The notes below the pieces were generated by a model. It saw only the letters and a program-made list of their open reading frames with translations, was not told the DNA's origin and did not search any database. A stretch of 64,000 nucleotides of DNA from Proales similis (taxonomy: Eukaryota > Rotifera > Eurotatoria > Ploima > Proalidae), in contig JAGVRJ010000005.1 in the NCBI GenBank assembly GCA_019059635.1, positions 2,046,001-2,110,000 on the forward strand. Direction: 5' to 3'. How positions within the stretch are numbered: position 1 is the first letter of the stretch; every line of letters begins with the position of its first letter. Both the position numbers and the translations under genes were made by a program. This document shows, piece by piece, positions 48,601 to 60,570 of the stretch.

Positions 48601-49302
48601 ACTTCTATTGTGAAACTTTACTCCGCGCAAGGCAGAGTTCTGCGATGCTTTCTCAGCGATTCATTGAACCCGCTAAAAATTTAATACTCCCGGCCGGACT
48701 GGGCGCCGATCAACGCGGCAGCAGCCGCTCATCTCCAGTTATGGTCAATTCAATCACTCTTAACGCTAAATACCGATCTAATTACAGTCGAAGAGGTTTA
48801 ATTGCAATCGGATGCTCTCACCGCCATGAGGCAATGGGCGTCGAGTTTGCCTATCAGTGGCGGCCCTAAAATGCGCATTCTCTTCTCTTTTCCTCGTTCA
48901 CACTCTTTGGCCGCTCGGAGTCTTCTTCTTTCAATTTAAATTGAATTGTCCGAAATCTGACCTAGTTGTCAAGTAATAGGGGCAGATGTTAGTTACGCCT
49001 CGAGTTACGATCGATACAATCGCACGCATCTTTTCGCTTTGTTCGTATAATTAAAATCAATAGAGGAAAATAGCGGCCACAGACATCGTCTCATCGTCTG
49101 AGCATCCCAGTTCAAAACAGCTGAAAGAACTTGACCGCAACTTGGCAAATAATTTGTGCTTGCGTTTTAATTTTAGATGAGACAAGTTGAGCGCTTCAAA
49201 TTGTGGAGAGCTTGGTAGAGCGCTGAGCTAGCAGCAGAGCTTAAAAAAAAACAGTGGGACCGATTAGATTATATGCGATAAGCTATATGTGATTAGGTCG
49301 AG
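45607..49302. other. Repeat-rich non-coding stretch upstream of the innexins
   Basis: About 3.7 kb without a supported gene. It holds CT runs (about 46688-46706), GA-rich tracts (about 47041-47085 and 47767-47800), a CAG/GCA run (about 48511-48560), and many short AT-rich blocks. An open frame at 48591-48869 has no recognisable relatives and is not reported as a gene. A stretch near 49206 resembles a tRNA A-box but has no matching second half. Confidence 0.5.
48511..48560. repeat. CAG/GCA trinucleotide repeat
   Basis: About 50 bases dominated by CAG units with CCG and CGG interruptions, in non-coding DNA. Confidence 0.75.
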
Positions 49303-50664
49303 ATGGACTTGTTCACTACAGTCGCCCGACTGCCCTACTCTATTCTAGGCCAGCATCGAAACGACACCGTAGTTGCAGACCGCCTGAATTACAAATACAC
49401 AGTCATCCTGTTCGTCATATTTAGCATAGTGGTCTCAAACAAACAGTTCGGCTCAGAGCAAATTGTCTGCTGGTCTCCGGGACATTTTGTACAAAACTAT
49501 GTAAATTACGTCAATCAGGTTTGCTGGGTATCGAACACGTTCTACGCCTCAATGGACGAGCATTTGACAAAAGATCAGCCTGACCGCAAGAGCCGTGTGC
49601 TCAAATACTACCAATGGGTGCCCTTTATTCTGCTGTTTCAAGCGTTCTTATTTTACATGCCGCGTTTGGTCTGGCGAGCCCTCTCAACAAAATCCGGTCT
49701 AAACATAGTCAATCTAATTCAGGCAGCTCGCTCATATCAGAGCTCGGAGAAATTTCACGACCGCGACAAGATCATGCTCTACATGATCAAGTCAGTCGAT
49801 CAGTATTCGTACACGCGTCGACGCAAGAAGGGCGAAATGGGCAAAAAATGCGATTGTGACATTCAACAGCTTTGCTTCACCGACGCCACCTGCTGCTGCT
49901 GCACGGGCTCCGGCTCGGGCACTATGGGAGGCTCGTCAGGAGGACAAGGCGCTATTGGTGGCACCTATCTTGTCTGTCTTTATTTTTTCATCAAAGTCCT
50001 TTACATTACAAACTCTCTGGGACAATTGTTCCTACTGAACGTTCTGCTTGGACACGAGCAGTTTCACTTGTACGGCATCGAGATAATTCAGAACATCATG
50101 CGAGGCAAGGACGCGTCCGACTCTGTCTACTTTCCGCGGGTGACCATGTGCGACTTCAAAGTCAGAGATGTTGCTCAGGTGCATACATACACTGTGCAAT
50201 GTGTGCTGCCCATAAATCTGTTCAACGAGAAGATATTCATGTTCGTCTGGTTCTGGCTGGCGTTCGTTACGTTCGTCAACGTCTACGACATGCTTGCCTG
50301 GATCATGCGATGCTTCTTTTCAAATGTCCGATATCAATATGTGAAATACCGAATCGAGCTGATGCAGCAAGAGTCACACCTACGCAAGTTCATTTGCAAA
50401 GACTTTGTTTATAGATACCTGCAGCAAGACGGCTGTCTGGTAATGCGGCTGATCGCCATGAACAGCAGTGACCTGGTGGCCAGCGAGCTGATTAACGAAC
50501 TCTGGCGCAAATACACCGAAAAGTATCGCACAGGCGGCGGCGGGGCAGGCGGATCAAGCGGAGGACATCTTCAGTCAGGCAACTCGTCCGCAATGATTCG
50601 CTCGAGTAGAAACATGCGCGGCGGCCGCGACCACTCGCCTGGCAAAGATCCCACAGAACTCTAG
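49303..50664 (+). CDS. Innexin (gap-junction channel subunit), intronless
   Basis: 453 aa in a single exon. It shows the innexin signature YYQWVPFILLFQAFLFYMPR in the second membrane segment and paired cysteines in both extracellular loops: CWSPGHF...VCWVSNT in the first and TMCDFKVRDV...VQCVLPINLFNEKIF in the second. Four membrane segments lie near residues 28-44, 105-125, 224-245 and 305-330. Innexins assemble into gap junctions or hemichannels between invertebrate cells. Unusual is an insert in the cytoplasmic loop (about residues 183-215) with seven cysteines in 18 residues (CDCD...CCCC) followed by a Gly/Ser run. The C-terminal tail is Gly-, Ser- and Arg-rich. It lies in tandem with a second, intron-containing innexin 2.3 kb downstream. 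Confidence 0.95.
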   Translation: MDLFTTVARLPYSILGQHRNDTVVADRLNYKYTVILFVIFSIVVSNKQFGSEQIVCWSPGHFVQNYVNYVNQVCWVSNTFYASMDEHLTKDQPDRKSRVLKYYQWVPFILLFQAFLFYMPRLVWRALSTKSGLNIVNLIQAARSYQSSEKFHDRDKIMLYMIKSVDQYSYTRRRKKGEMGKKCDCDIQQLCFTDATCCCCTGSGSGTMGGSSGGQGAIGGTYLVCLYFFIKVLYITNSLGQLFLLNVLLGHEQFHLYGIEIIQNIMRGKDASDSVYFPRVTMCDFKVRDVAQVHTYTVQCVLPINLFNEKIFMFVWFWLAFVTFVNVYDMLAWIMRCFFSNVRYQYVKYRIELMQQESHLRKFICKDFVYRYLQQDGCLVMRLIAMNSSDLVASELINELWRKYTEKYRTGGGGAGGSSGGHLQSGNSSAMIRSSRNMRGGRDHSPGKDPTEL

Positions 50665-52961
50665 TCCTGTCCATCGCAATTGCTCTTTACCTAAGTTCGC
50701 TCTCTCTATCGCTATTTCTTTCGTCTTGAATGTTCTTTATCCTCAACCTTTTAATTTGCTTCTCCTTTTTCTAATCGTTTCTCAATTTTATTCGACTCGA
50801 ACTTTCTTCTTTTATTTTGATTCTCGTTGCTTTAATAACAGTGAACTCGTGATCGACTATTGCAGCTTAGATATAAACAACAATAAAAGCGAGTTTAAGA
50901 AAATAAGAAAAAAATTCAACTCTCTCACGTGTGCGCTCTGTCTTAATCAAAGCATCTGATTTTGGCTCGTATTTGTCTGAGAACGATCAACCTAGGAGGA
51001 AAGTAGTAATTTTAAAAACGAAACGACCATCAACGAGTGACTATTACGTACAATTACGATTGCAACTAGTCTGAAACGCATTTGCCAATTGCACAGAAAA
51101 GACATTGAAAGCGATCAAGTGAAAAATCAAAACAAGACTCTTCTATTTATCTAAATCGCATAAATATTGAGCTGCCCAACACGTCAACTAGCCTCCAATC
51201 TCTCATTCTCTCTCTCTCTCTTTATCCCTTGTTCACTCGTTCCATGTCTCTCTCTCTCATTTAACTCTAATTTATTTCACGAGCCAGTCAGATACTGAAA
51301 CCCTCTTAGTTGGCGTTTTTCTCGCTTTATTTTTTAATAATAATTCGAGTCGAGCTATTTCGGTCCGCATTATTGGGGGGCGAAAAAAATTTATAGACCA
51401 AGAAGCCCATTTTGTTCGGCCTGTGTTGCATTATATACAAACGGAGCGCAAAAAGCGGTTATATCGCTCGCTCGGCCGCTTTCATTTTCGCTTCTCTCGC
51501 TTCTTTTTTTTTTATCTCGGTGCGAATAAACAACAAGGCCCTTGTCCGACTCACACTCCTTTGTCTGGCAAAATAGGGCGCGAGTAGTGCGCTGTTTGCT
51601 CTTTGACTTCTGTTATCACCTCATCATTCTCCTACTCAATTTCGGCGCTCTCTTAATTTGTTCTGCGTGGTTCTGATTGTCGTGCCTCTAGTGGCGGCTT
51701 ATTTTCTTTACGTGCTCGACTTGCATCGACCAGCTTCAGTTAGTTTTCTTTATGCGCTCTGGCATAATGCCATGGGCTGATTGTTCATGCCTTTTTTACT
51801 ATGCCACACGTTTTGTTTTGTGTATGGTTCCGTTTACTCGAGTGCACAACTCATGATTAACCAACGAAGACTCATACGCTTCGCCTTTTCTAAGCTATTA
51901 TGGTCTTCTTGTGCGTTGGAGGCCATAAGGTTGGCTGGCTCTTGCAAGCAACCGAACGCAAAGTAAAAGAGAAAGAGAAAGAGAGAATGAAACGAGAAGA
52001 AAGCTCTGATCCTCATTCGTTATTTGGCCTCTACTGGCCGAGCGATAGGGCGGCGCAGTAAGTCAGTAAAGATCAAATAAATCAACCAAAATGAATGCGG
52101 CCATTCGCATTATGCCTCTGGTTCGAGCTATTGTTTAATTTTTGAAACCAACGAGTGCTTCGGCTCGGTTCTCGTGCTGCCCAACTTCAACCTTTCCTCG
52201 TTCTCTTTTTCGCCTCTCTTTTTCTCTTAGTTTTGGATTTGCTTAAGCATGATATCAAGCCAACCCTCAGCTCTGCTCGCATCACAGCATATTTGGTCGG
52301 TTGAAAAACGCCGATCAATTTTATCTGCCACCGCCGCACTCCGACACATAATTTTTCACGCGTTCAATTCTGAAAATTAGTTGGAAGCTTCCTTATCGTG
52401 AAAAATTATGTGCATTGCACGGTTGCAAAATGACCCGGGTCCAGCCGCCTAGTCGTCCATGTGCGTCGTATATTTCCCACCATGGTTCGCTCGGCTTCAA
52501 TTGGCGCCATCATAATATTCCAATCATTAGTCAGTCTACTACTACTCGATCACCAGTGCCAACGTTTTCCCATCATCGCTCTGTTTCGTTCAATTGCATC
52601 CATTTGGAGTTGCTGCTGCCGCGTCGAACCACTTCTCGTCAGTGCGCTGAGCGGATACAGGCCAGCTTTCTAACGGCAATATTTTAACTCGCAACTCTTT
52701 ATTATGCTTCTAGCCATTGGCCAGAACTTTGCTGCTATCTCGATTGTTAGGCATGCGCTGATGCGATTATGATTTATGGAAAACAGTGCTCATTACGAGT
52801 TGTATTATTATAACTAGACTCGAAGAGGCGATCAATTGATTTTTTTGGCTTTCTTTTTGTTTTATTGACCACTGTGTGCGCGTGGGTGAGAAAAGTTCGA
52901 TTTAACGCGGCATTCCGATCGCCTTAGCAAGGAGTTCGATTTTAGAGAATTCGGCTGTGCC
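50665..52961. other. Intergenic region between the two innexins
   Basis: 2.3 kb with T-rich and CT-repeat sequence (about 51199-51222 and 51248-51259) and no supported gene. Overlapping open frames at 52415-52687 have no family resemblance. The downstream innexin promoter should be in the right part. Confidence 0.5.
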
Positions 52962-54739
52962 ATGGATGTGAGCAAGTTAGCACAGAGTGTGCCAGGCATC
53001 ATATTTGGCACCAATTCAGACGACGACTTTTCTGATCGACTCAACTACCGATACACAGTCGCACTCTTGATTCTATTTTCAATTGTGCTCACCACAAAGC
53101 TTTACGGTTCGTCAGATGTGAGTATCTGCTCTTACTCGACTCGGGCCACAAATAAAACTTTCTCCGATCTAAAGCTCATCAAATGTTGGGTTCCTGCTCA
53201 GTTCACGAGTAAGTCTTTGCTCGACCCTTCCCCTCCTTTCGCTCTGCCTCTTACTTGATTCTTGTTCAATTGAAGAAAACTACGAGGAGTACGTGTCGCA
53301 AATATGGTAAATTCACCCCATAATCAGGCGAAACGATCGACGGCAATAAATCGATTTTTTTCTCTCTCAAGTTGGATATCAAACACGTACTACATCGATT
53401 TGAATCAAAAACTGCCCAAGAGCGAAATAGAGAGGAGCAAAAACGAGATAAAATATTATCAATGGGTCGTGTTCGTATTGCTTATTCAGGCGCTAATATT
53501 TTACATGCCGCGCATATTCTGGCGCACATTCTCAGTCAGGGCCGGACTCAACATTTGCGATCTGGTAATTGACTCTTTCGACAGTTTTCATTTTTCCTGC
53601 GTCTCACGTCTAATTCTCTCCCACTCTTGTTCTCCTTCTTCTTATTGTCGGTGATTTTGATTGCTGACTAGGTCGAGGCCGCACATAGCTACAAATCAGC
53701 TGATAAGTACTCGGAACGCAAGAACTTTATGGACTATCTGGTGAGAAACATCGACCAGTACGTTGACGATGAGCGACGAAACGAGAACAAACGCGACCAC
53801 AATCGCATTCTGCGCCTCTTCTTCACCAGTCTGCCGTGTTCGGGTCGATTTTTCGGCAACTACATTGTCATATTGTACTTTATTGTCAAAGTCTTGTACA
53901 TATTGAACGCGGCACTGCAAGTGCTCGTGATTAGTGGTCTCCTGGGCAACAACTTTTGGTGGTTCGGATGGGAATTCATAAAAAAGCTGCTCTCTGGCGG
54001 CGGCTGGATGGTCTCCAATTCCAAATACTTTCCAAGTAGGCTCTCAGCTCTGAACTGTGCATTCGTTTGAGACCTAAACACGTTCCCGCTCGTCTCGCAC
54101 AGAGGTCACTTTGTGTGATTTCAAGATCAGAGAGATCGGCAATCCGAACAAAAGCCACAAATACACGGTGCAATGCGTTCTGCCCGTCAACTTGTTCAAT
54201 CAGCAGATATTCACCGCCATCTGGTTCTGGTACATGCTCGTTCTTGTCTGGAACGTGTGTGGCCTGATTATGTGGGCGCGCAGAAGCATGCCGAGCAAGT
54301 CGTACCATTGGATTTACCGCCGAGTCTGCTTGATCAATCAAAAGCTGAAGGAGAGAAAGAACTTGATGAAAAATTTCCTCGGAATCTATCTGGAAGCTGA
54401 CGGTAGGCCGCTTTTCCTCTTGCTGCCTTTTCGCTCGCTCGCTTAATTGTTGAAACGCCAGGCATATTCATGATCAGAATGATAGCGAACAACACCAGCG
54501 ACTACGTGGCCACTGATCTCATTCACAACCTTTGGTGCAAACACGCCGAAAACTATCAATCTAACTTTCCAGACGAGCCGCATTGTGTGCCGGGCTACAA
54601 GTGCCCATTTGACCACAAGCTCCTCAAACCGATTGAGTCTAATAAAAGCCAGCCGAATTTCAATAGGTCGACGAGCCACGCGCCCCTTAACGATAAACAG
54701 CAACAGTACGCATTCATCAGCGGCCGGCTCCTAACTTGA
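52962..54739 (+). CDS. Innexin (gap-junction channel subunit), six exons
   Basis: Exons 52962-53208, 53276-53306, 53372-53564, 53672-54035, 54103-54402 and 54462-54739 give 470 aa in one frame. Conserved features are SDRLNYRYTVALLILFSIVLTT (segment 1), CWVPAQFT...ICWISNTYY (first loop, with one extra upstream Cys and an N-glycosylation site NKT), YYQWVVFVLLIQALIFYMPR (segment 2 signature) and TLCDFKIREI...VQCVLPVNLFNQQIF (second loop). The tail is DLIHNLW followed by a divergent region. It aligns along its length with the intronless upstream copy, so the two are paralogues. By family it forms gap junctions at the plasma membrane. The cytoplasmic loop lacks the upstream copy's cysteine cluster. 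Confidence 0.94.
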
Positions 54740-55814
54740 ACATTCTAATTTCATTTCTTTTTTAAAGAGAGTTCCTCGGCCCAGCAGTACTAACCGAGAC
54801 AGACAAGCTAATAGATCGAGGCGACGGAACATCTTACAATCCTGCCATTTTTTATCGGCAGCCAAAAGGCCCTCGATAGGTCCAACTCATGTTTAGAATG
54901 TCTAAATAAGCTTACAAGAGACACAAAATGCTTTTTCTTCGGAGTGCCCACACTCGAAGCGAACTCTCAATCGTACTAGAAGCCAACACTTCAACTCGAC
55001 CCATATCTTCTCCTCCCCATCGGCAAAGGATTTAACTCGCCATTCAACTTGAATGTTTTTACTTTACCATCTCTCTCTCTCTCTCTCTAACACACACGAC
55101 GGACTAGCATTTTACTCGGTTATTTAGTTGTTGGAATTTGATTTTTAGAGTAAATGAGAGATTTTGCCAACAGACACACTCGTCTTTTTCCGGTTTCCTT
55201 CTGAAATTTTGTTTTTATTTTCGGCCACTGCTGATTTGAGATTGGTCAGCTTTTGATCAAGTTTTTATTTCCTTAAAAAGGTAATGCAAGCAAACAACAG
55301 CCAAAAGATTTAGAATAGAAAATCCTTCATTATGAGCCTTGGCTGAAATGTTAGAGCGGGCCGCCAGAGCGACGAATAGCAAACTTTTCAAATTTGTCTA
55401 ATGTTTGTATTAATCTGAGTTTATGTTTGAATCAAGTCCGTTAGAGAGGAACAGAAAGAGAGACAGGAGAGAGAAATAAAAACGCCAAAATAATTGACAA
55501 GCAAGCGGTGATGAGAAATGTCAGCAGACCAACGAAAGTTTGACTGGATGAGTTGGGGACTACGATTCTTCTTTTCATAAATTTCCATGATCGATTGTTC
55601 AAGTGTTCTCGAAATTTCAGCGTTTTTTTTTTCTTGAAGTTGATCCATTCATGAACTTAATTATTTATCCATTTGTTTTTCCTCACAATGTCTTTATTTA
55701 TGAATATACGATGGCTGCTCGAATAGGTTTGGTCGCTGATGATAAAGAATAAAAAATATGCGGCTGTGAAACGAACGACTGTTTAAAGGGGTCGATACGA
55801 TTATGTAAACTTCC
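54740..55814. other. Convergent 3' region (innexin / Rab1)
   Basis: No gene supported. It holds a CT repeat at about 55070-55088 and a minus-strand AATAAA (TTTATT at 55693-55698), about 120 bases after the Rab1 stop. An open frame at 55421-55648 has no known relatives. Confidence 0.5.
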
Positions 55815-56731
<917 letters not shown>

Positions 56732-57876
56732 TTTTTGCGTCTCGCTTTACAAACAAGAATGAGTTCGCCGATCTAAATTTTAAACAAAAAAAAGGCTGTA
56801 AGTCTTCAATATTCGGCTGTCAATGAACGATTAAAGTGGTGAACGAAGCGGGTAGACCTGTCACGGGACAGTGAGGTCAAATTTTCTCGCAGTCTCTGAC
56901 TGAATATGCAGCAAAGCTCATCGCCAGCTAATGACAGCGAACGGCAATTAGAAGCTAAAGCGTTCTGACTTTATCAGTTCGTTGTCGATTATCTACGAGA
57001 CCGAGGCCGTGCTTGATATGATCAAGCGCCGCAACTCTAAAGCTCGTTGTCGCCCTCGTACTTGGGATGAGAGCCAAGATTCGTGGTGATGATGACGATG
57101 ACGACGATCATGTTTGGCCGAGTGACGAATTCATATGCATACTTATTATAAACTGCATGCATATACACTGCAACGGCGGCGGCGACGACGGCAAATAGCA
57201 GTTTTAGCTCGAATGAGAGAAATAAAAGAAAAATTCGCCGCTAAACGACCGATTGTTGGCCTCCAATTGAGTTTGACAGAATTGAATTATGGAGCCTGAG
57301 CTATTGATGATAAAAAAAAAACCGGCGCTATTCTCTTTATTTTAAACGTATGCACTTTGGCTCGTCACAATTTGGCTTGTCGCATCATTCTCTCTCTCTC
57401 TCATTCAATCGCTCGCTCGCATTCGCTCTCTACTTGCCAGCTCGCCTTAAATATTGTTCGGCATAAATCAGGATCCAGCATAATAGCGCTCGATTATGAC
57501 GTTCTCATCGAATGTTCCAAAATGTCTTATGTCGTATTAAATTTGAATCGCTCTTGAGCTCGACACTGGCGGCACACGGCCAATCTTGAGCTAATTCTCA
57601 AGTTCGCCTCTCAGTCTAGTAGCTTGGATGCTTAGAACGAGAATAAGCTCTTTTCTCCTTTTCTCTCCTTTTTTTTTTATTTCTCTCGCGTTTTTCTCTG
57701 CTCTGTTTAATTGCGCATCAGGACTACACGCATTTGCAGCCACCGTGTAGCCTTTCGTTGACTCATTCGGGGCCCATGTGACTAGCGCCTCACAGACTTA
57801 GAGCTCTCGTGCTATTTCTAATGTTTTTATTCAACAAAAATAAGGAAACAAGAGAGTGACGTTTTCCTTCAAAATT
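56732..57876. other. Intergenic region upstream of Rab1 and downstream of the ZBBX-like gene
   Basis: No gene supported. It holds a GAT/GAC tract (about 57087-57111), a short GGC/GAC tract (about 57172-57192), CT repeats (about 57388-57402) and a T tract near 57670. TTTATT at 57826-57831 gives a minus-strand AATAAA for the ZBBX-like gene. Confidence 0.5.
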
Positions 57877-60194
57877 TTAAAGCGCCTTTAGTTCTTCCAT
57901 GTCGAGGCTTTCGAGCTCGTCCGTTTCATTGGCGTATTCGTCGTTCCTGCGAACGTCGGTTAAAATCGGATTCTTGGTTATTGGCAAGCAAACAAACCTC
58001 AGGGTGCATTCCAGATCACTCAGGCTTTTGGTCAAACTCTGAGTGAGCTCGTTTAGATCCAAGGCGTCCAAGGCAGTCAGTTTTTGCCTAACCGACTCGT
58101 CCGACAATGCTTCACCGTTGTTGATCACGATACCAAGCGGATTGGTCTGAGAAAGGTTCTCTTTAAATTCGTCCACCAGTTGACCAAAATAGAACGTGTC
58201 GTCTTCATTCTGGCATATTCGAGAGCTGCGTCCGTCGTCCATGTCGTAGTTCATAAACTCGCTGCCTATTTCTGTTTGAACAGAAACCACGTTCAGGCCG
58301 CTTGATAAAACGATTTCATAAATCGGAGAGACTTACTATAGTTCTTGGCGTTGGTCAAACTTCCGCCAGCAACTGAGACAGGCCGATTTCTGTATTGAAA
58401 ACGGTTGAGCAAAAGTAAGCTTTGTGAGCAAAATTGGTTAAAAGGCCACCTTTTTGACGCCGAGTCAGTTCTCAGGTTCAGTGAGTGGCCTTTGGTCCCA
58501 GTCGCAGTTTTGCATCGACTCTTTGAAATATTCAACTTGCTTGATTGTTTTGGTTCGATCTTTTTGCTGTCTGGTTTATTGCTTCGAGCTGACACGCTAA
58601 CTGTTGATGGTGAATCTGAAATCGACTGGCCTGGAACTTGCGACTGAACTTGAAGTGTTAAAAAATGGCCCATTTCATTTGAGTTCGCCTTGCGCTGGTT
58701 CTCCACTCGCCGGTTGGATATTTCTCGAAGTAGATCGGACGGGTTTCGAGTCAACTGAGTTGGTCTCTGCTCCAGTTTTGGGCTTGATGGAACAGCAGCA
58801 CCAACTGAGTCCGCCTGTGGCTCATTCGTGACACGGTCGAGATTATTTTTCCTTGGACTCGCATCAATCAAATTGCTTGCTCGCATTTCTGGCTTTTTTA
58901 AAGCCACACTCGGTATTTCCTAATTAAATCAGTTTAGCCAGCGTTCAAGTCTTCTATTCGAATGATTCACTTACTTCAATTAGAACACTCTCAGATCTAT
59001 TGAGACTACTCAGCTCAGCAATCCGACGGTCCGCTCGAGCGGATGGCTGCCTCGAATCCGAATTGAGCACCGAGACGAGTTCGTTGAAATTCAGATGTGC
59101 GGGTGTCTCTTCAGTCGGACTTGAGTCGAACATGGTCGGATTTCGACGGTATTTCATGAGTAGAATGCGATCGGCGTATGAAATGTTTCTGTTGGTCGAT
59201 ATGTGAGCTTCTAGCGCCTGAAAAGCGAGTCTAGACCGAGAGCTAACCGGATCGTTAGTTTCGGTTTCTACGCTTCGGTTGGCCTCCACAGTTTCGTCTG
59301 GTCCGCTTTTGCCATTTCGCCACTCGAACAATGCCTCTTGAAATGAGAGTTGCGCCGCTTTTTCATCATAGGCCCCGTTTAGCAGCGAGTTGTCGCTCTC
59401 TTGCGTCTCTCTCTTCTCATTGGACTGGACGAGCTGTTCGTCCGAGTCGGGCAAGTCGAATTCAATGTAGCTGCTGTTCATCTGAGCGGATAGTCGCACA
59501 GTCGACGCTTTTGCTCTTTCTATTGGAACGGCCCGATGCTTTTGAAGGGCTCCCTTCATGTGAAATGTGCTGAAGCAGTTCGAGCAGTACTCTTCGCCGC
59601 ATTCTACGCATCTCTTCAAGTCAAGTGACAAATTACTCAAACGCTTCCGATTGGGGAGGAAACTGCAAATTACAATGAAGGCGAGATTCTTCTCACATTG
59701 TCCACACTTTTGCTTTTTTCCAGAGCCACTTGCCTCGGCTCGTTCGGGTTTTTCCATGCGGCTGAGCGCCTCGTCTTTCAAGACCTGAAGCTTGCGCTGT
59801 CGAAAACTCAACTAGACGCCGCGGTTAAGCATTCACCACTTGTTAAATTCATTTGACTAGACTGCTCTTACTCTGTTGGTTAGCGAGCGGTCGTCGCTGT
59901 TGGGACGATCGCTTTTCAATATCACTTTGCCGTAGCCTGTTACAGGCCCGCTTTGACCTCGAGACCATATGGCGCCACCCTGAGCACTGCGTCGCATTTT
60001 CTCACTCGTGAATTGAGATTTCAGTTGGTTGAGACGCTCTTCCATGAGTTTGTTTTCAATCTCGAGCTTTTTGGTCGGAACTTGTCTATTTGGCTGCTTT
60101 AAATCAAAGCTATTGAATAAAATTGAAAGCAGACTCACTCAAGCTTCCATTTTCGAGAGACGCTACTAATCAGACCTCGTGTTTCACTGCTCAT
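57877..60194 (-). CDS. B-box zinc-finger protein, ZBBX-like
   Basis: Seven exons, 60194-60139, 60085-59872, 59811-59674, 59613-58975, 58919-58450, 58389-58337 and 58271-57877, close into 654 aa. An N-terminal coiled coil (KLEIENKLMEERLNQLKSQ) is followed by GGAIWSRGQSGPVTGYGKV. Next comes a B-box: CGQCEKNLAF joined across a 60-base intron to RCVECGEEYCSNCF, with HMKGALQKHR. This order (coiled coil, SGQSG-type motif, single B-box, no RING or TRIM tail) fits vertebrate ZBBX, linked to motile cilia and sperm. That role is family knowledge only. The long remainder is Ser/Asp/Glu-rich and probably disordered. A minus-strand AATAAA follows the stop by about 45 bases. Confidence 0.75.
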
Positions 60195-60570
60195 TTCTTC
60201 AATTCGGAATCAACTGATTCAACTGTATCCGATGTGCTCTAGTCGCGGGTTTGAACGGCTTTTTTGTCAAATCACTTAATCGCGCAGAGGCACGCTTCTT
60301 GGTCCCCAAAATCCATTCCCTGCGTGGCCATGGCAACCTCAGTCGAGCATTCATGTTCATCGCTTGTTAACGTCACGCACATGAATGCACAAGTTTATTA
60401 ACGACGAATGGCAAATTTTTTTTATTAATCAGGAGCTTCTCATTCGAGCTATGGGCGAGGAGGGGCTCGTTAATCTATTTGTAAATGTTTGTTTGTTTAA
60501 TTCTTTGATTTGGTTCTATGGTTCTAAATGTAGACACACAAGATCAAATTGGCCAAGTCAATTGAGATGT
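60195..60570. other. Intergenic region between the ZBBX-like gene and pyruvate kinase
   Basis: It holds the likely promoter of the ZBBX-like gene and TTTATT at 60421-60426, a minus-strand AATAAA about 145 bases past the pyruvate kinase stop. Nothing else recognised. Confidence 0.5.

Noticed and set aside
48591..48869. 92-codon open frame upstream of the innexins
   Set aside because: No recognisable domain, odd composition, overlaps repeat-rich DNA, and no promoter or splice context.
49200..49250. tRNA-like A-box (GCTTGGTAGAGCGCTG)
   Set aside because: No B-box (GGTTCGA) at the right distance and no cloverleaf arms could be drawn.
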